Part shown: positions 6,722 to 14,281 of the stretch, in pieces
Layout of the letters: the number at the start of each line of letters is the position of its first letter
How positions within the stretch are numbered: position 1 is the stretch's first letter
From: an uncultured Faecalibacterium sp.
GTDB lineage: Bacteria > Bacillota > Clostridia > Oscillospirales > Ruminococcaceae
Assembly (NCBI GenBank): GCA_934533135.1
Contig: CAKTBG010000037.1
Span: 1-17,259, forward strand
Direction of reading: 5' to 3'
DNA: 17,259 nucleotides
Program-made: the position numbers and the translations under genes
Notes under the pieces: model-generated
What the model was told of the DNA's origin: nothing
The model's database searches: none
What the model saw: only the letters and a program-made list of their open reading frames with translations

Positions 6722-8053
6722 ATGGACGATGGCAGTATTACGCTCTTGGTGGCGTTGGTGATTCTGGTGGCATTTTCCGCCTTTTTCTCCGCCTCCGAGA
6801 CCGCATTTTCCTCTCTGAATCAGATCCGGCTGAAGAGCCGCGCAGACGACGGCGACGCCTCGGCTGCCCGTGTGCTGGCTATGGCTGAGCAGTACGACAA
6901 GCTGCTCTCCTCCATCCTGATCGGCAACAACATCGTGAACATCGCGGCGGCCTCCATCGGCACCATCCTGTTCACCAAGGCACTTGGCCCGGAGCGGGGC
7001 GCGACGGTATCCACCATCGTGCTGACCATTGTGGTGCTGATCTTCGGCGAGGTGACCCCGAAAAGCCTTGCAAAAGAGATGCCGGAACGGGTCGCAACCC
7101 TCGTTTCCCCCATCCTGAGCCTTTTGATGATGGTGATGACCCCCCTGACGTGGCTGTTCAGCCAGTGGAAAAAGCTGCTGGGGCATTTTGTCCACAGCAG
7201 CGAGAGCGACGGCATCACCGAAGGGGAACTGATGACCATGGTGAGCGAGGCCGAAAGCGACGGCGAACTGACCGACCGCGAGAGCCAGCTGATCCGGAGT
7301 GCCATCGAGTTCGACGATGTGGAAGTGGAAGAGATCCTGACCCCCCGCGTGGATGTGATCGCCGTTGAGGACGATACTTCGCTGGAAGAGCTGGCACAGA
7401 CCTTCGCAGATTCCGGCTACTCCCGCCTGCCCGTCTATCACGGCACCATCGACAACATCATCGGCGTGGTCCACGAAAAGGACTTCTACCTTGCCCGGCT
7501 GAAAAAGGCCAGCAGCATCGAAGATCTGATCGCGCCTACCCTGTACACAACCGGTTCCACCCAGATCTCCCAGCTGCTCCGCACCCTGCGGGAGCAGCAC
7601 CACCACATGGCGGTGGTCGTGGATGAATACGGCGGCACCGAGGGCATCATCACACTGGAAGACATTCTGGAAGAGCTGGTCGGCGAGATCTGGGATGAGC
7701 ACGACGAAGCCACCGAGGACTTCCGCCAGCAGTCGGACGGCAGCTGGCTGGTGTCCGGCTCGGCCAGCATAGACGACCTCTTTGAAACGCTGGATCTGCC
7801 CGAGGACGACGAGATCGACTCGAACACCGTCAACGGTCTGGTGCAGGAAAAGACCTGCCATCTGCCCAAGGTCGGCGACCGTTTCACCCTCGGCAGCTAT
7901 ACCGGCGTCGTCACCCGCACGGCACGCCGCCGGGTCACCGAGGTTCGGTTCACGGCCGCCGCGCAGGATCCCCACGACCCTGAAAAAGAGAAGGACGACG
8001 AAAAGGAAAAACGCCTCAGCCGCCTTGCTTCCCGGGTCGAGAACCGAAGCTGA
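6722..8053 (+). CDS. CNNM/HlyC-CorC family CBS-domain membrane protein
   Basis: Probable divalent-cation (Mg2+/Co2+) transporter or efflux protein of the inner membrane, commonly annotated hemolysin-related. About 443 residues. The N-terminal CNNM transmembrane domain (about 5-155) shows the SASETAFSS motif (23-31), IGNNIVNI (67-74) and FGEVTPKSLAK (108-118). A CBS pair follows (about 205-330; TPRVDV, SRLPVY, VVVDEYGGTEGIITLEDILEE region), then a CorC_HlyC C-terminal domain (about 335-412). The tail is very charged. The ATG at 6722 gives the family's usual short N-terminus but has no good ribosome site; TTG at 6701 or GTG at 6707 in the same frame, behind the purine-rich AAAGAAAG, are alternatives. 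A terminator follows the gene. The transported ion is inferred from the family only. Confidence 0.9.
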   Translation: MDDGSITLLVALVILVAFSAFFSASETAFSSLNQIRLKSRADDGDASAARVLAMAEQYDKLLSSILIGNNIVNIAAASIGTILFTKALGPERGATVSTIVLTIVVLIFGEVTPKSLAKEMPERVATLVSPILSLLMMVMTPLTWLFSQWKKLLGHFVHSSESDGITEGELMTMVSEAESDGELTDRESQLIRSAIEFDDVEVEEILTPRVDVIAVEDDTSLEELAQTFADSGYSRLPVYHGTIDNIIGVVHEKDFYLARLKKASSIEDLIAPTLYTTGSTQISQLLRTLREQHHHMAVVVDEYGGTEGIITLEDILEELVGEIWDEHDEATEDFRQQSDGSWLVSGSASIDDLFETLDLPEDDEIDSNTVNGLVQEKTCHLPKVGDRFTLGSYTGVVTRTARRRVTEVRFTAAAQDPHDPEKEKDDEKEKRLSRLASRVENRS

Positions 8054-8076
8054 TAACCCCCAAAACATATTGTAAA

Positions 8077-8123
8077 GCTCCCCATCTCCGCACCGCTAAG
8101 GTGTTGGAGCGGGGGCGTTTTTT
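8077..8123 (+). terminator. Intrinsic terminator after the CNNM gene
   Basis: An imperfect GC-rich hairpin with inner arms CTCC-G-CACC (8086-8094) and GGTG-TT-GGAG (8100-8109) and outer C-run/G-run pairing, followed by GCGTTTTTTCG. Confidence 0.75.
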
Positions 8124-8153
8124 CGTTCCGGACTGTTTTTTCACCGGAACGTA

Positions 8154-8162
8154 TGGTATACT
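8154..8162 (+). promoter_or_regulatory. Extended -10 promoter of the GNAT gene
   Basis: TG-G-TATACT at 8154-8162 is an extended -10 element; no good -35 is seen at the right distance. The predicted start is about 25 nt before the GNAT start codon. Confidence 0.5.
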
Positions 8163-8195
8163 CAGCTTAACAAATCGGAATTTGGAGAGGAAATT

Positions 8196-8660
8196 ATGTT
8201 AACTCTATATGAGCCAAACTATGAGGACTTGTGGTTTCGGCAAATGATGCTGGCCGATGAAGATACCATGTCCTACAATCATGCATGGGGTGGGACAATT
8301 CCCTGGCCGGAGGATAAATGGAGCGGCTGGTACGATTACTGGATCACTTGTCATGAGGGCAAGCGGTATTACAGATATCTAAAAAACAAAGACGGTCAAT
8401 TCGTTGGGGAGATCGCGTATCACTACGATGCCGAAATACAGCATGAGATCGCCAACGTGATGATCTATTCAAAATACAGAAAAAACGGCTATGGGAGCGA
8501 GGCATTGGATCTGCTGTGTTCCATGGCGAAAAACAACGGGGTTTCCGTTCTCTATGATGATATTGCCATTGACAACCCGGCTATTACACTTTTCCTGAAA
8601 CACGGATTTGTGGAAAAATACCGAACAGAAGAAAAAATAGTCCTCAAGAAGGAACTGTAA
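8196..8660 (+). CDS. GNAT-family N-acetyltransferase
   Basis: Cytoplasmic acetyl-CoA-dependent transferase of 154 residues; substrate unknown. The acetyl-CoA loop is KYRKNGYGSEALDLL (93-107, matching R/K-x-x-G-x-G/S), and NPAITLFLKHGF (127-138) is the typical C-terminal GNAT segment. GGAGAGG lies 5 nt before the start. The N-terminal third is rich in Trp and Tyr (HAWGGTIPWPEDKWSGW), unlike the common RimI pattern, so the substrate may be an unusual small molecule. Its codon and base use is clearly more AT-rich than that of clpB or the CNNM gene, which suggests more recent acquisition. It is a single-gene unit with its own promoter and terminator. Confidence 0.85.
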   Translation: MLTLYEPNYEDLWFRQMMLADEDTMSYNHAWGGTIPWPEDKWSGWYDYWITCHEGKRYYRYLKNKDGQFVGEIAYHYDAEIQHEIANVMIYSKYRKNGYGSEALDLLCSMAKNNGVSVLYDDIAIDNPAITLFLKHGFVEKYRTEEKIVLKKEL

Positions 8661-8699
8661 TACAAATTCGCGTTTGTGGAGCGAAGTGGAATAAACGAA

Positions 8700-8748
8700 A
8701 AAAGCCCAGCATTGCAGGCTGCAACCGCCTTCGCAATGCTGGGCTTTT
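8700..8748. terminator. Bidirectional terminator between the GNAT gene and degV
   Basis: A 16-bp perfect stem (8700-8715 with 8733-8748; AAAAGCCCAGCATTGC and its complement) with A-run on one side and T-run on the other. It can stop the rightward GNAT transcript and back up the degV terminator on the opposite strand. Confidence 0.85.
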
Positions 8749-8751
8749 GGA

Positions 8752-8782
8752 TTGAAAAACGGCGCGGGAGACCGCGCCGTTT
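8752..8782 (-). terminator. degV terminator
   Basis: An 11-bp perfect GC-rich stem (8757-8767 with 8772-8782) and a GAGA loop (plus strand), followed on the minus strand by TTTTTC. It begins 10 nt after the degV stop codon. Confidence 0.9.
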
Positions 8783-8792
8783 CTTGTTCTGT

Positions 8793-9695
8793 TTACTGGT
8801 TCTTCCACCGGCGGGCAACGCCCATGCCGAGGGCATAGGGGCCGGTGTGGACGGCGATGGTGCAGCCGATCTGCAGCAGCTCCACCTCGCACGCGCTGGC
8901 CGGGTATTTGGCGCGGAGCGCGGCACGGGTCTGCATCCACAGACGCTTGCCCTCTTCCTCGTCGTAGCCATAGCCGACGGTGATCCGGTAGTCGTCCGGG
9001 TTGCCGCCGTGGGCGTCCAGATAGCCCATCAGCTGCTCGAGTGCCTTCTCAAAGCTCTTCTGGCGGCCGCGTGCCACGCCGCCGGAGAAGATCTCGCCCT
9101 CTTTGAAGAGGATCATCGGCTTGATGCCGAAGATGTTGGCGGCGCGGCCGGTCACTTTGCCGATCCGCCCGCCCTTGATAAGGTAATCGAGGTTGCCGAC
9201 CGTAAAGAAGATCTGGTTGGTGGCCTTTTCTGCTTCCAGCCAAATCACGGCTTCTTCCAATGTGCGGCCTGCATCCCGGATGGCGACGGCGTTCTCCACG
9301 GTGATGGCCTCGGTGACGGTGGCGGCAGCCGTATCCATCACCTCGATCTGGGCGTCGGGATAATCCTCCAGCACCAGCTCCCGGGCGTTCCGTGCGCTGC
9401 CCACGCAGCCGCTCATCCTGCCGGTAAAGCAAAGGCAGAGGGTCGGCCGCTGCGCCTCGGCCTGCTTGCGGAACATCTGCTCAAAGTCCTCGATGGAGGG
9501 CAGACTGGTCTTGGGATAGGCCAAGGGGTTGTCCACCATAAACTGGTAGAACGACCGCACCGAGATCTCCTCGCCCTCCTTCTGGTAACGCTCGCCGTCC
9601 AGCGAGACATAAAAGGGCACGACCTTGATGTTCAGCTTTTGGGCCATTTCCGGCGTCAGATCGCACGCGCTGTCGGTCATGATATCAAACAACAT
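8793..9695 (-). CDS. DegV-family fatty-acid-binding protein (FakB-like)
   Basis: Cytoplasmic lipid-binding protein of 300 residues. Family members (FakB) hold a fatty acid while the kinase FakA phosphorylates it for phospholipid synthesis. Visible motifs are DIMTDSACDL near the N-terminus, PKTSLPS (61-67) containing the Thr/Ser pair that contacts the carboxylate, the segment TGRMSGCVGSARNA in the position of the usual SSxLSGTYQSA, GGRIGKVTG, and HTGPYALG near the C-terminus with the conserved His. AGGAAG lies about 10 nt before the ATG at 9695. It starts 43 nt after purA on the same strand with no terminator seen between, so the two are probably co-transcribed. No fakA gene is in the window. 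The ligand is inferred from the family. Confidence 0.9.
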   Translation of the reverse strand: MLFDIMTDSACDLTPEMAQKLNIKVVPFYVSLDGERYQKEGEEISVRSFYQFMVDNPLAYPKTSLPSIEDFEQMFRKQAEAQRPTLCLCFTGRMSGCVGSARNARELVLEDYPDAQIEVMDTAAATVTEAITVENAVAIRDAGRTLEEAVIWLEAEKATNQIFFTVGNLDYLIKGGRIGKVTGRAANIFGIKPMILFKEGEIFSGGVARGRQKSFEKALEQLMGYLDAHGGNPDDYRITVGYGYDEEEGKRLWMQTRAALRAKYPASACEVELLQIGCTIAVHTGPYALGMGVARRWKNQ

Positions 9696-9738
9696 ATTGT
9701 GACGCTTCCTTTTCGATTACGGTCGGGTCCGCTCCGGC

Positions 9739-11031
9739 TCAGACGTGGTGAACGTAAGCCTCGCGCTCTGCGCCGACCGAAATATAGGTGATCTTGCAGC
9801 CCACTGCTTTTTCGAGGTACTCCACATAGGCGCGGGCTTCCTTGGGCAGATCTTCCCACTTGCGGGCTGCGGTGATGTCGCAGTGCCAGCCGGGGAGATA
9901 CTCCACAATGGGCTGTGCGGTGTCCAGAGCTTCGCCCATGGGGAACCGGGTCGTGGTGGTGCCGTCGGTCAGCTTGTAGGCGGTGACCACGGGGATCTTC
10001 TCCATGTAGTCCAGCACGTCCAGCAGGGTCAGAGCAACTTCATCGCAGCCCTGACAGAAGACACCATAGCGGCTTGCGACCACGTCGATGGGACCCACGC
10101 GGCGGGGACGGCCGGTGGCTGCGCCGTACTCGTGGCCAGCCTCACGCAGAGCGTGCTTTTCTTCCTCGGTCATGGCCAGCTCGGTGGTAAAGGGGCCGTC
10201 GCCGACGCAGGAGGAATAAGCCTTCATGACGCCGATGGAGTTGGTCAGCTTATGCCCCGGGATGCCGGCACCGATGGGTGCATAGGCACCGATGACGTTG
10301 GAGGAAGTGGTGTACGGATAAATGCCGAAATCAATGTCGCGCAGTGCGCCCAGCTGAGCCTCAAAGAGGATCTTTTTGCCGGCAGCATCGGCATCGGCCA
10401 GATACTGGCCTGCATCGCAGATATAATCCTTGAAGATCGCGGCATACTTTTCCAGCCATGCCCACATCTCGTCCACGCGGATGGGCGCGGCGTTGTAGCT
10501 GCCCTCCATCACAAGGTTTTTGGAATCCACCATGGTGATCAGACGCTTCTTCACCGCGTCGTCCAGATGGAGCAGGTCGCCCATGCGGAGGGTCTTTTTC
10601 ATGTACTTGTCGCCGTAAGCGTAGGCGATGCCGCGCTTGGTGGAGCCAAACTGTGCGCCGGTCTTGGACAGGCGAGCCTCTTCCAGACCATCCTGCTCCA
10701 CATGATAGGGCATGGTGATCGTTGCACGGTCGGAGATCTTCAGGTTGGCAGGGCTGATCTCCACACCCTGCTCCCGCAGCTTGTTGATCTCGCCGTCCAG
10801 ATGGTGCGGATCAATGACCATGCCGTTGCCCATGACGCAGACAACGTTCGGACGCAGGATACCGGAGGGCAGCAGATTCAGCACGAACTTGCCGCGCTCG
10901 TTCTTGACGGTGTGGCCGGCGTTGTTGCCGCCCTGATAACGTGCCACGATGTCGTATTCCTGACTGATCAGATCGACCATGCGGCCCTTGCCTTCATCGC
11001 CCCAGTTGATACCTGTGATTGCAGTAAGCAT
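9739..11031 (-). CDS. purA: Adenylosuccinate synthetase
   Basis: Makes adenylosuccinate from IMP, aspartate and GTP, the first step from IMP to AMP, in the cytoplasm. The 430 residues are normal length. Motifs: WGDEGKGR (10-17) with the catalytic Asp12, GNNAGHT (35-41) with the catalytic His40, the ATGRPRRVGPIDV segment, the TTTTRFP aspartate loop and a C-terminal SVGAEREA segment corresponding to the guanine-binding region. GAGG lies about 9 nt before the ATG at 11031. It has a promoter at 11154-11182 and a leader of about 115 nt that contains GC-rich hairpins but no riboswitch I can recognise. The degV-family gene follows 43 nt downstream. Confidence 0.97.
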   Translation of the reverse strand: MLTAITGINWGDEGKGRMVDLISQEYDIVARYQGGNNAGHTVKNERGKFVLNLLPSGILRPNVVCVMGNGMVIDPHHLDGEINKLREQGVEISPANLKISDRATITMPYHVEQDGLEEARLSKTGAQFGSTKRGIAYAYGDKYMKKTLRMGDLLHLDDAVKKRLITMVDSKNLVMEGSYNAAPIRVDEMWAWLEKYAAIFKDYICDAGQYLADADAAGKKILFEAQLGALRDIDFGIYPYTTSSNVIGAYAPIGAGIPGHKLTNSIGVMKAYSSCVGDGPFTTELAMTEEEKHALREAGHEYGAATGRPRRVGPIDVVASRYGVFCQGCDEVALTLLDVLDYMEKIPVVTAYKLTDGTTTTRFPMGEALDTAQPIVEYLPGWHCDITAARKWEDLPKEARAYVEYLEKAVGCKITYISVGAEREAYVHHV

Positions 11032-11153
11032 AATAAATGACCTCTTTATGAATATTCAAAAGACAGCCTTTTCCGGGCACCCTGCCCGGGATACGCTACC
11101 TTGGAAACACGTTTGCACTGCCCGTCTCCCCGCCGGGAGCACACAACAGTACG

Positions 11154-11182
11154 ATTATAGTATAGCACTCTTTGACGCACAA
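11154..11182 (-). promoter_or_regulatory. purA promoter
   Basis: On the minus strand TTGTGC (11177-11182) and TATAAT (11154-11159) with 17 bp between them. The leader to 11031 contains two palindromes: CTCCC-CGCC-GGGAG (11126-11139) and a CCGGGC...GCCCGG hairpin near 11080-11096. Confidence 0.75.
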
Positions 11183-11232
11183 AAAAAGAGGAAAAGCCGT
11201 TTTTGTACGACTTTTCCGAATTGGTTGGATAG

Positions 11233-11356
11233 CCCTCTCAGTCTGCTTCGCAGACAGCTCCCCCGGGGTGGGAGCCATTGGCAGGTCGGCAAAGTTACTT
11301 CTGACTGAGCTGAGTTTCTGATTCCGCAGACTTGATGGCCCTGCGGTTTGGATTCA
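11233..11356. repeat. Palindromic repeat, solo arm (copy B)
   Basis: CCCTCTCAGTC (11233-11243), a GTCTGC/GCAGAC hairpin, CAGCTCCCCC and TGGGAGCCATTGGCA (to about 11284) match, in reverse, the arm at 3136-3191 and the left arm at 2889-2992. Similarity to the left arm of copy A continues through the next 35 nt (TCGGCA, GTTACTTC, GACTGA). The block 11334-11356 repeats 3080-3102 in inverted orientation with two mismatches and overlaps the stop codon of the DUF896 gene. Only one arm is present. With the purA promoter and leader it accounts for the gene-free stretch 11032-11353. Confidence 0.6.
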
Positions 11357-11557
11357 GCTCTTCTTCGCCAATTTATGCACCGTGCCGTCCGGCTCTTTGA
11401 TCTCGATGTTGTTCAGCTGGGAGCGGAAGTTGGCCTTGACGTCGGCCAGATACTCCTGCCGGAGAGCCTGCCGCTCGGCTTTTTCGGCCTCGGTCAGCCC
11501 CTCCGCCTTGCTCTTGCGCGCCAGCGCATTGATGCGGGAAATTTTTTCAGGTGTCAT
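11354..11557 (-). CDS. DUF896 family small protein (YnzC-like)
   Basis: A 67-residue cytoplasmic protein of unknown function. It shows the family pattern: an N-terminal helical hairpin (KISRINALARKSKAEGLT then EAEKAERQALRQEYL) and a short tail with the NNIEIKEPDG segment (49-58). Family members are small helical proteins found across the Bacillota; in Bacillus one is linked to the SOS region, but no such context exists here. AGGAG lies 8 nt before the ATG at 11557. It is divergent from queH across about 75 bp. Its stop codon overlaps a block shared with the repeat at 3080-3102, so the last few residues may have been altered by that repeat. Confidence 0.85.
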   Translation of the reverse strand: MTPEKISRINALARKSKAEGLTEAEKAERQALRQEYLADVKANFRSQLNNIEIKEPDGTVHKLAKKS

Positions 11558-11588
11558 CGCCGTTCTCCTATTTTATCGAAAAGTGTGT

Positions 11589-11594
11589 TATAAT
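11589..11594 (+). promoter_or_regulatory. -10 box of the queH promoter
   Basis: A perfect TATAAT placed 39 nt before the queH start codon; the -35 (TCCTAT at 17-bp spacing) is poor and lies in the DUF896 ribosome site. Confidence 0.5.
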
Positions 11595-11632
11595 GCTTTC
11601 AAACAAACTCAGTATACCAAAGGATGATTTCG

Positions 11633-12265
11633 ATGTCAAAACAGTTGAATTTTGCACAGCAGATGGACGAAGTGTTGAAAACCCTTTCCGGGCGGCCCAA
11701 GCTTCTGCTCCACGCCTGCTGCGGCCCCTGTTCCAGTGCCGTACTGGAGCAGCTTTGCCAATACTTTGAAATTACGGTTCTCTACTACAACCCCAATACT
11801 TGGCCCGCCGCCGAATATCACCGCCGGGGGGAGGAGCTGGAACGCTTTGTGGCCGCCGCCCATCCGCTGGGCGTGACCGTGGTCGAGGATCCCTACGACC
11901 CGCAGGAGTTCTATTCTGCCGTCGCCGGGCTGGAAAACGAGCCGGAGCGGGGCAGCCGCTGCACCGTCTGCTACCGGCTCCGGATGCGCCGCGCCGCCCA
12001 GTACGCCGCCGCGCACGGCTTTGACTGGTTCACGACCACCCTTTCCATCAGCCCCCACAAGGATGCCGCCCGGATCAACCAGATCGGGCAGGAATTGGAG
12101 GCTGAATTCGGCGTGAAGCACCTACCCTCCGACTTCAAGAAGCACAACGGCTATCTCCGTTCTCTCCAGCTTTCGGAGGAATACGGCCTGTACCGGCAGG
12201 ATTACTGCGGCTGCGAGTTCAGCGCAAAGGCCCGGGGAATTACCGAGTCAAAACCACCGGCTTAG
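11633..12265 (+). CDS. queH: Epoxyqueuosine reductase QueH
   Basis: Cytoplasmic metalloenzyme that performs the last step of queuosine synthesis, reducing epoxyqueuosine to queuosine in tRNA; it replaces the unrelated QueG. It belongs to the DUF208 family and has 210 residues. The conserved cysteine motifs are all present: HACCGPCSS (27-35), RCTVCYRLR (109-117) and YCGCEFS (191-197), which supply ligands for the [4Fe-4S] cluster and second iron site. The start at 11633 is favoured by AGG 9 nt upstream; an in-frame ATG at 11624 is too close to it. The last residues (TESKPPA) do not look like the family: the KPPA codons and the TAG stop are the left arm of the hairpin that begins the mobile-element remnant at 12248. 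The catalytic part is complete, so it is probably functional. Confidence 0.95.
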   Translation: MSKQLNFAQQMDEVLKTLSGRPKLLLHACCGPCSSAVLEQLCQYFEITVLYYNPNTWPAAEYHRRGEELERFVAAAHPLGVTVVEDPYDPQEFYSAVAGLENEPERGSRCTVCYRLRMRRAAQYAAAHGFDWFTTTLSISPHKDAARINQIGQELEAEFGVKHLPSDFKKHNGYLRSLQLSEEYGLYRQDYCGCEFSAKARGITESKPPA

Positions 12266-12501
12266 CCGGTGGTTTGAGTAAGCCCTAGAAGAACACCCTA
12301 CTGGAAAATCCCCTGCAAGGGGTCACAAGCAGGCCTCTTTCATCTGCATTACTTGCCCTGCTGCTTTAACAAGCGGTGCCCATAAAGTGCATCTTCTAAG
12401 ATAACAATTTCTTTGTCATCTCGATTCGCTCGAATCTTATGGCTAAAGCATTTTTATTCTACCAGCTTAGCTGGCGATTGTCGCTTGCTCAAGCTACTCA
12501 A
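12248..12501 (+). mobile_element. Non-coding IS200/IS605-like remnant (about 254 bp)
   Basis: The left boundary is a strong hairpin (12248-12261 with 12265-12277, one bulged A, loop TTA), typical of the subterminal palindromes of IS200/IS605 left ends. The right 90 bp match the block at positions 1-75 (GGCTAAAGC, TTTTTATTC, ACCAGC-TTA-GCTGG hairpin, TTGTCGCT, GCTCAAGCTAC, CAA). Between them are further hairpins (CCCCT-GCA-AGGGG at about 12310-12322; GATTCG-CT-CGAATC at about 12422-12435) but no tnpA or tnpB reading frame. It therefore looks like an internally deleted, MITE-like derivative, perhaps retaining only omega-RNA scaffold. The left boundary could be 12244 if the target was TTAC (12240-12243). 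No target duplication is seen, which fits this family. Confidence 0.6.
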
Positions 12502-12538
12502 CAGCCCCTTGATTATAGAAAAATCCGTAAGGTCTGGG

Positions 12539-13060
12539 TCAAAGGTCAATGCGATACTCTATATAGTTTATATTATCCTTAGAAAAGGTTCGAGTAATCT
12601 CTCCTCCATTTTTTGTGATGACTTTTATAGAGGCGATGTTGTCCGTCTTGCATACCAGCAGTACATTGCTGAGACCTTGCGCTTTGGCAATTGTAAGCAA
12701 CTGCTTTAGCATTTCTGTTGCATATCCTTTATTTCGTTCTGTTGGTCGAACACTATACCCAATATGTCCGGAATCTTTGTAAAATTCTGTAAGAGTGTGC
12801 CGAAAATTGATCACACCGACTATCTTTTTTTCTTCGTTGATTGCGAGGAAAGTCTGTGAGGTGCCATACTTTGGATCTGCATCTTCTTTATGCAGATTAT
12901 CGGTAATGATCTTTAACCATGCGCTATACGAATATTTATCAACATCTAATTTATAACTTCCGTTGATCGTTCGCTGCCCATTATCAAAAAATTCTTTTTT
13001 AAAAGCAATCACATCGGCTTCCATATGAATCCTTGGAAAAACTAATGAGATATCAGCCAT
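12539..13060 (-). CDS. GNAT-family N-acetyltransferase
   Basis: A 173-residue cytoplasmic acetyltransferase of unknown substrate. GHIGYSVRPTERNKGYATEML (98-118 region) contains the acetyl-CoA-binding R-N-K-G-Y-A loop, and NIASIKVITKNGG (141-153) is the usual C-terminal GNAT motif. GGAGG lies 7 nt before the ATG at 13060. The gene is strikingly AT-rich next to queH and the MFS gene, a sign of horizontal origin, and it lies just beyond the mobile remnant. It follows the MFS gene by 57 nt on the same strand and may be co-transcribed. Unlike the GNAT at 8196 it belongs to a different subgroup by sequence, so the two are not recent duplicates. Confidence 0.87.
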   Translation of the reverse strand: MADISLVFPRIHMEADVIAFKKEFFDNGQRTINGSYKLDVDKYSYSAWLKIITDNLHKEDADPKYGTSQTFLAINEEKKIVGVINFRHTLTEFYKDSGHIGYSVRPTERNKGYATEMLKQLLTIAKAQGLSNVLLVCKTDNIASIKVITKNGGEITRTFSKDNINYIEYRIDL

Positions 13061-13117
13061 TTTAGTGCCTCCGTTTCTGAATTGTAATTTCAGGGGAAAT
13101 GTCGCTTACATCCTTAA

Positions 13118-14254
13118 TTACTCCTCTTCCGGCAGTCTTGCGACGAGGACGGCGAAGATGAGAAGACCGACGCAGGGCACGATGTTGGTCATCATCCCGG
13201 CAGCAAGGCCGGCAGACTCAGCCACCCGGCCGATGACCCACGGCATCAGGATCGCACCGCTGGAGGCCACCGGGAGCATGATGCCCATGCTCGTCACGCT
13301 GGTCATCTTGCCCGCGCTGGCCACGGCGGTGGGGTTCATGCCCGCCATCGCAAAGGCGAAGGCGAACAGCAGCAGGATCGCCGGGAGCTGGCTGTGCGCC
13401 TGCATCATTGCCACATAGAACACGGTACAGGTCAACGCCATGACGACCATCGCCTTGCGGGGCTGCTTGAACGGGAACACGAACGCGATCAGCAGCCGTG
13501 CCGCCAGCGTTGCGCCCCACATGACCGTGACCGTGTACGCCGCCAGCGTGCCCGCAATGATGCCGCTGCCTTTGAAGTAGGTGACCATCCAGCCGGTGAC
13601 GCTCTGCTCGGCGGCATTCTGGCAGAAGAGCAGACCCGTCAGCAGCCAGAACCGCGCCGACCGGAGGAAGCTCCAGTCGATCTTCTCCTTGGCCTTGCCG
13701 CTTTGGGCTTTGCCGCCAAAGGGTGTGGTCAGGTAGACCAGCCAGAGCACGCCGCCCAGCACCGCCAGCAGCAAAACGGCCAGCTTTGTGCTGGCTTTTG
13801 CCGCGGCCGCGATCAGCACCGGGCAGAGCAGCGCACCGCAGGCGTAGCAGCTGTGCATCAGGTTCATGCCCCGGGTGCGGTCGGTGGAGTGGTCGCTGAC
13901 AAGGATGGTGCAGGTGTTGATGACGCTGCCCTTGGCGATGCCCACGAGGAAAAACGCCGCGGCCAGCAACGTTTCGGCTCCGGTCAGCCCCATGATGGCA
14001 TAGCCCGCCGCATAGCCCGCCGTCAGCAGCAGGACGCTGGGTTTCATCCCCAGCACGCCGGGCAGCACCCCGATCAACAGACCCGCCAGCAGGTTGCCGA
14101 TGCTCATCAGGGAGAGCAGGGTGCCCGTCATGCCGTAGGCAAAGCCATACTGCTCCTGCAGCAGGCTGACCACCACACCGCTGGAAATGGCGCAGATGCC
14201 GCTGAAAAAGAAGGTGGCGAAACCGGTGTTCCGCAGGCGTGCATTGTGTTCCAT
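13118..14254 (-). CDS. Major facilitator superfamily transporter
   Basis: Inner-membrane secondary transporter of 378 residues, substrate unknown. About 12 hydrophobic segments can be counted, split by a basic central loop near residues 175-192 (FGGKAQSGKAKEK), the usual 6+6 layout. The first half contains small-residue-rich helices (GTLLSLMSIGNLLAGLLIG, 43-61). The short loops and lack of extra domains resemble the FucP/sugar-efflux-type branch, but I cannot name the substrate. GGAGG lies 6 nt before the ATG at 14254. A strong bidirectional terminator upstream separates it from the rnf operon, and no clear promoter was identified in the 28-nt gap between that hairpin and the gene. Confidence 0.88.
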   Translation of the reverse strand: MEHNARLRNTGFATFFFSGICAISSGVVVSLLQEQYGFAYGMTGTLLSLMSIGNLLAGLLIGVLPGVLGMKPSVLLLTAGYAAGYAIMGLTGAETLLAAAFFLVGIAKGSVINTCTILVSDHSTDRTRGMNLMHSCYACGALLCPVLIAAAAKASTKLAVLLLAVLGGVLWLVYLTTPFGGKAQSGKAKEKIDWSFLRSARFWLLTGLLFCQNAAEQSVTGWMVTYFKGSGIIAGTLAAYTVTVMWGATLAARLLIAFVFPFKQPRKAMVVMALTCTVFYVAMMQAHSQLPAILLLFAFAFAMAGMNPTAVASAGKMTSVTSMGIMLPVASSGAILMPWVIGRVAESAGLAAGMMTNIVPCVGLLIFAVLVARLPEEE

Positions 14255-14281
14255 GGTATTCCTCCCTTGGATCGTTGGTTG

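Noticed and set aside
11032..11153. A riboswitch in the purA leader
   Set aside because: Hairpins are present, but I see no purine or PRPP aptamer signature; reported only as a structured leader.
12266..12538. A CRISPR array or a coding gene in the gap after queH
   Set aside because: No regularly spaced direct repeats are present, and the short open frames carry no ribosome site or domain; the hairpins and end matches fit a mobile remnant better.
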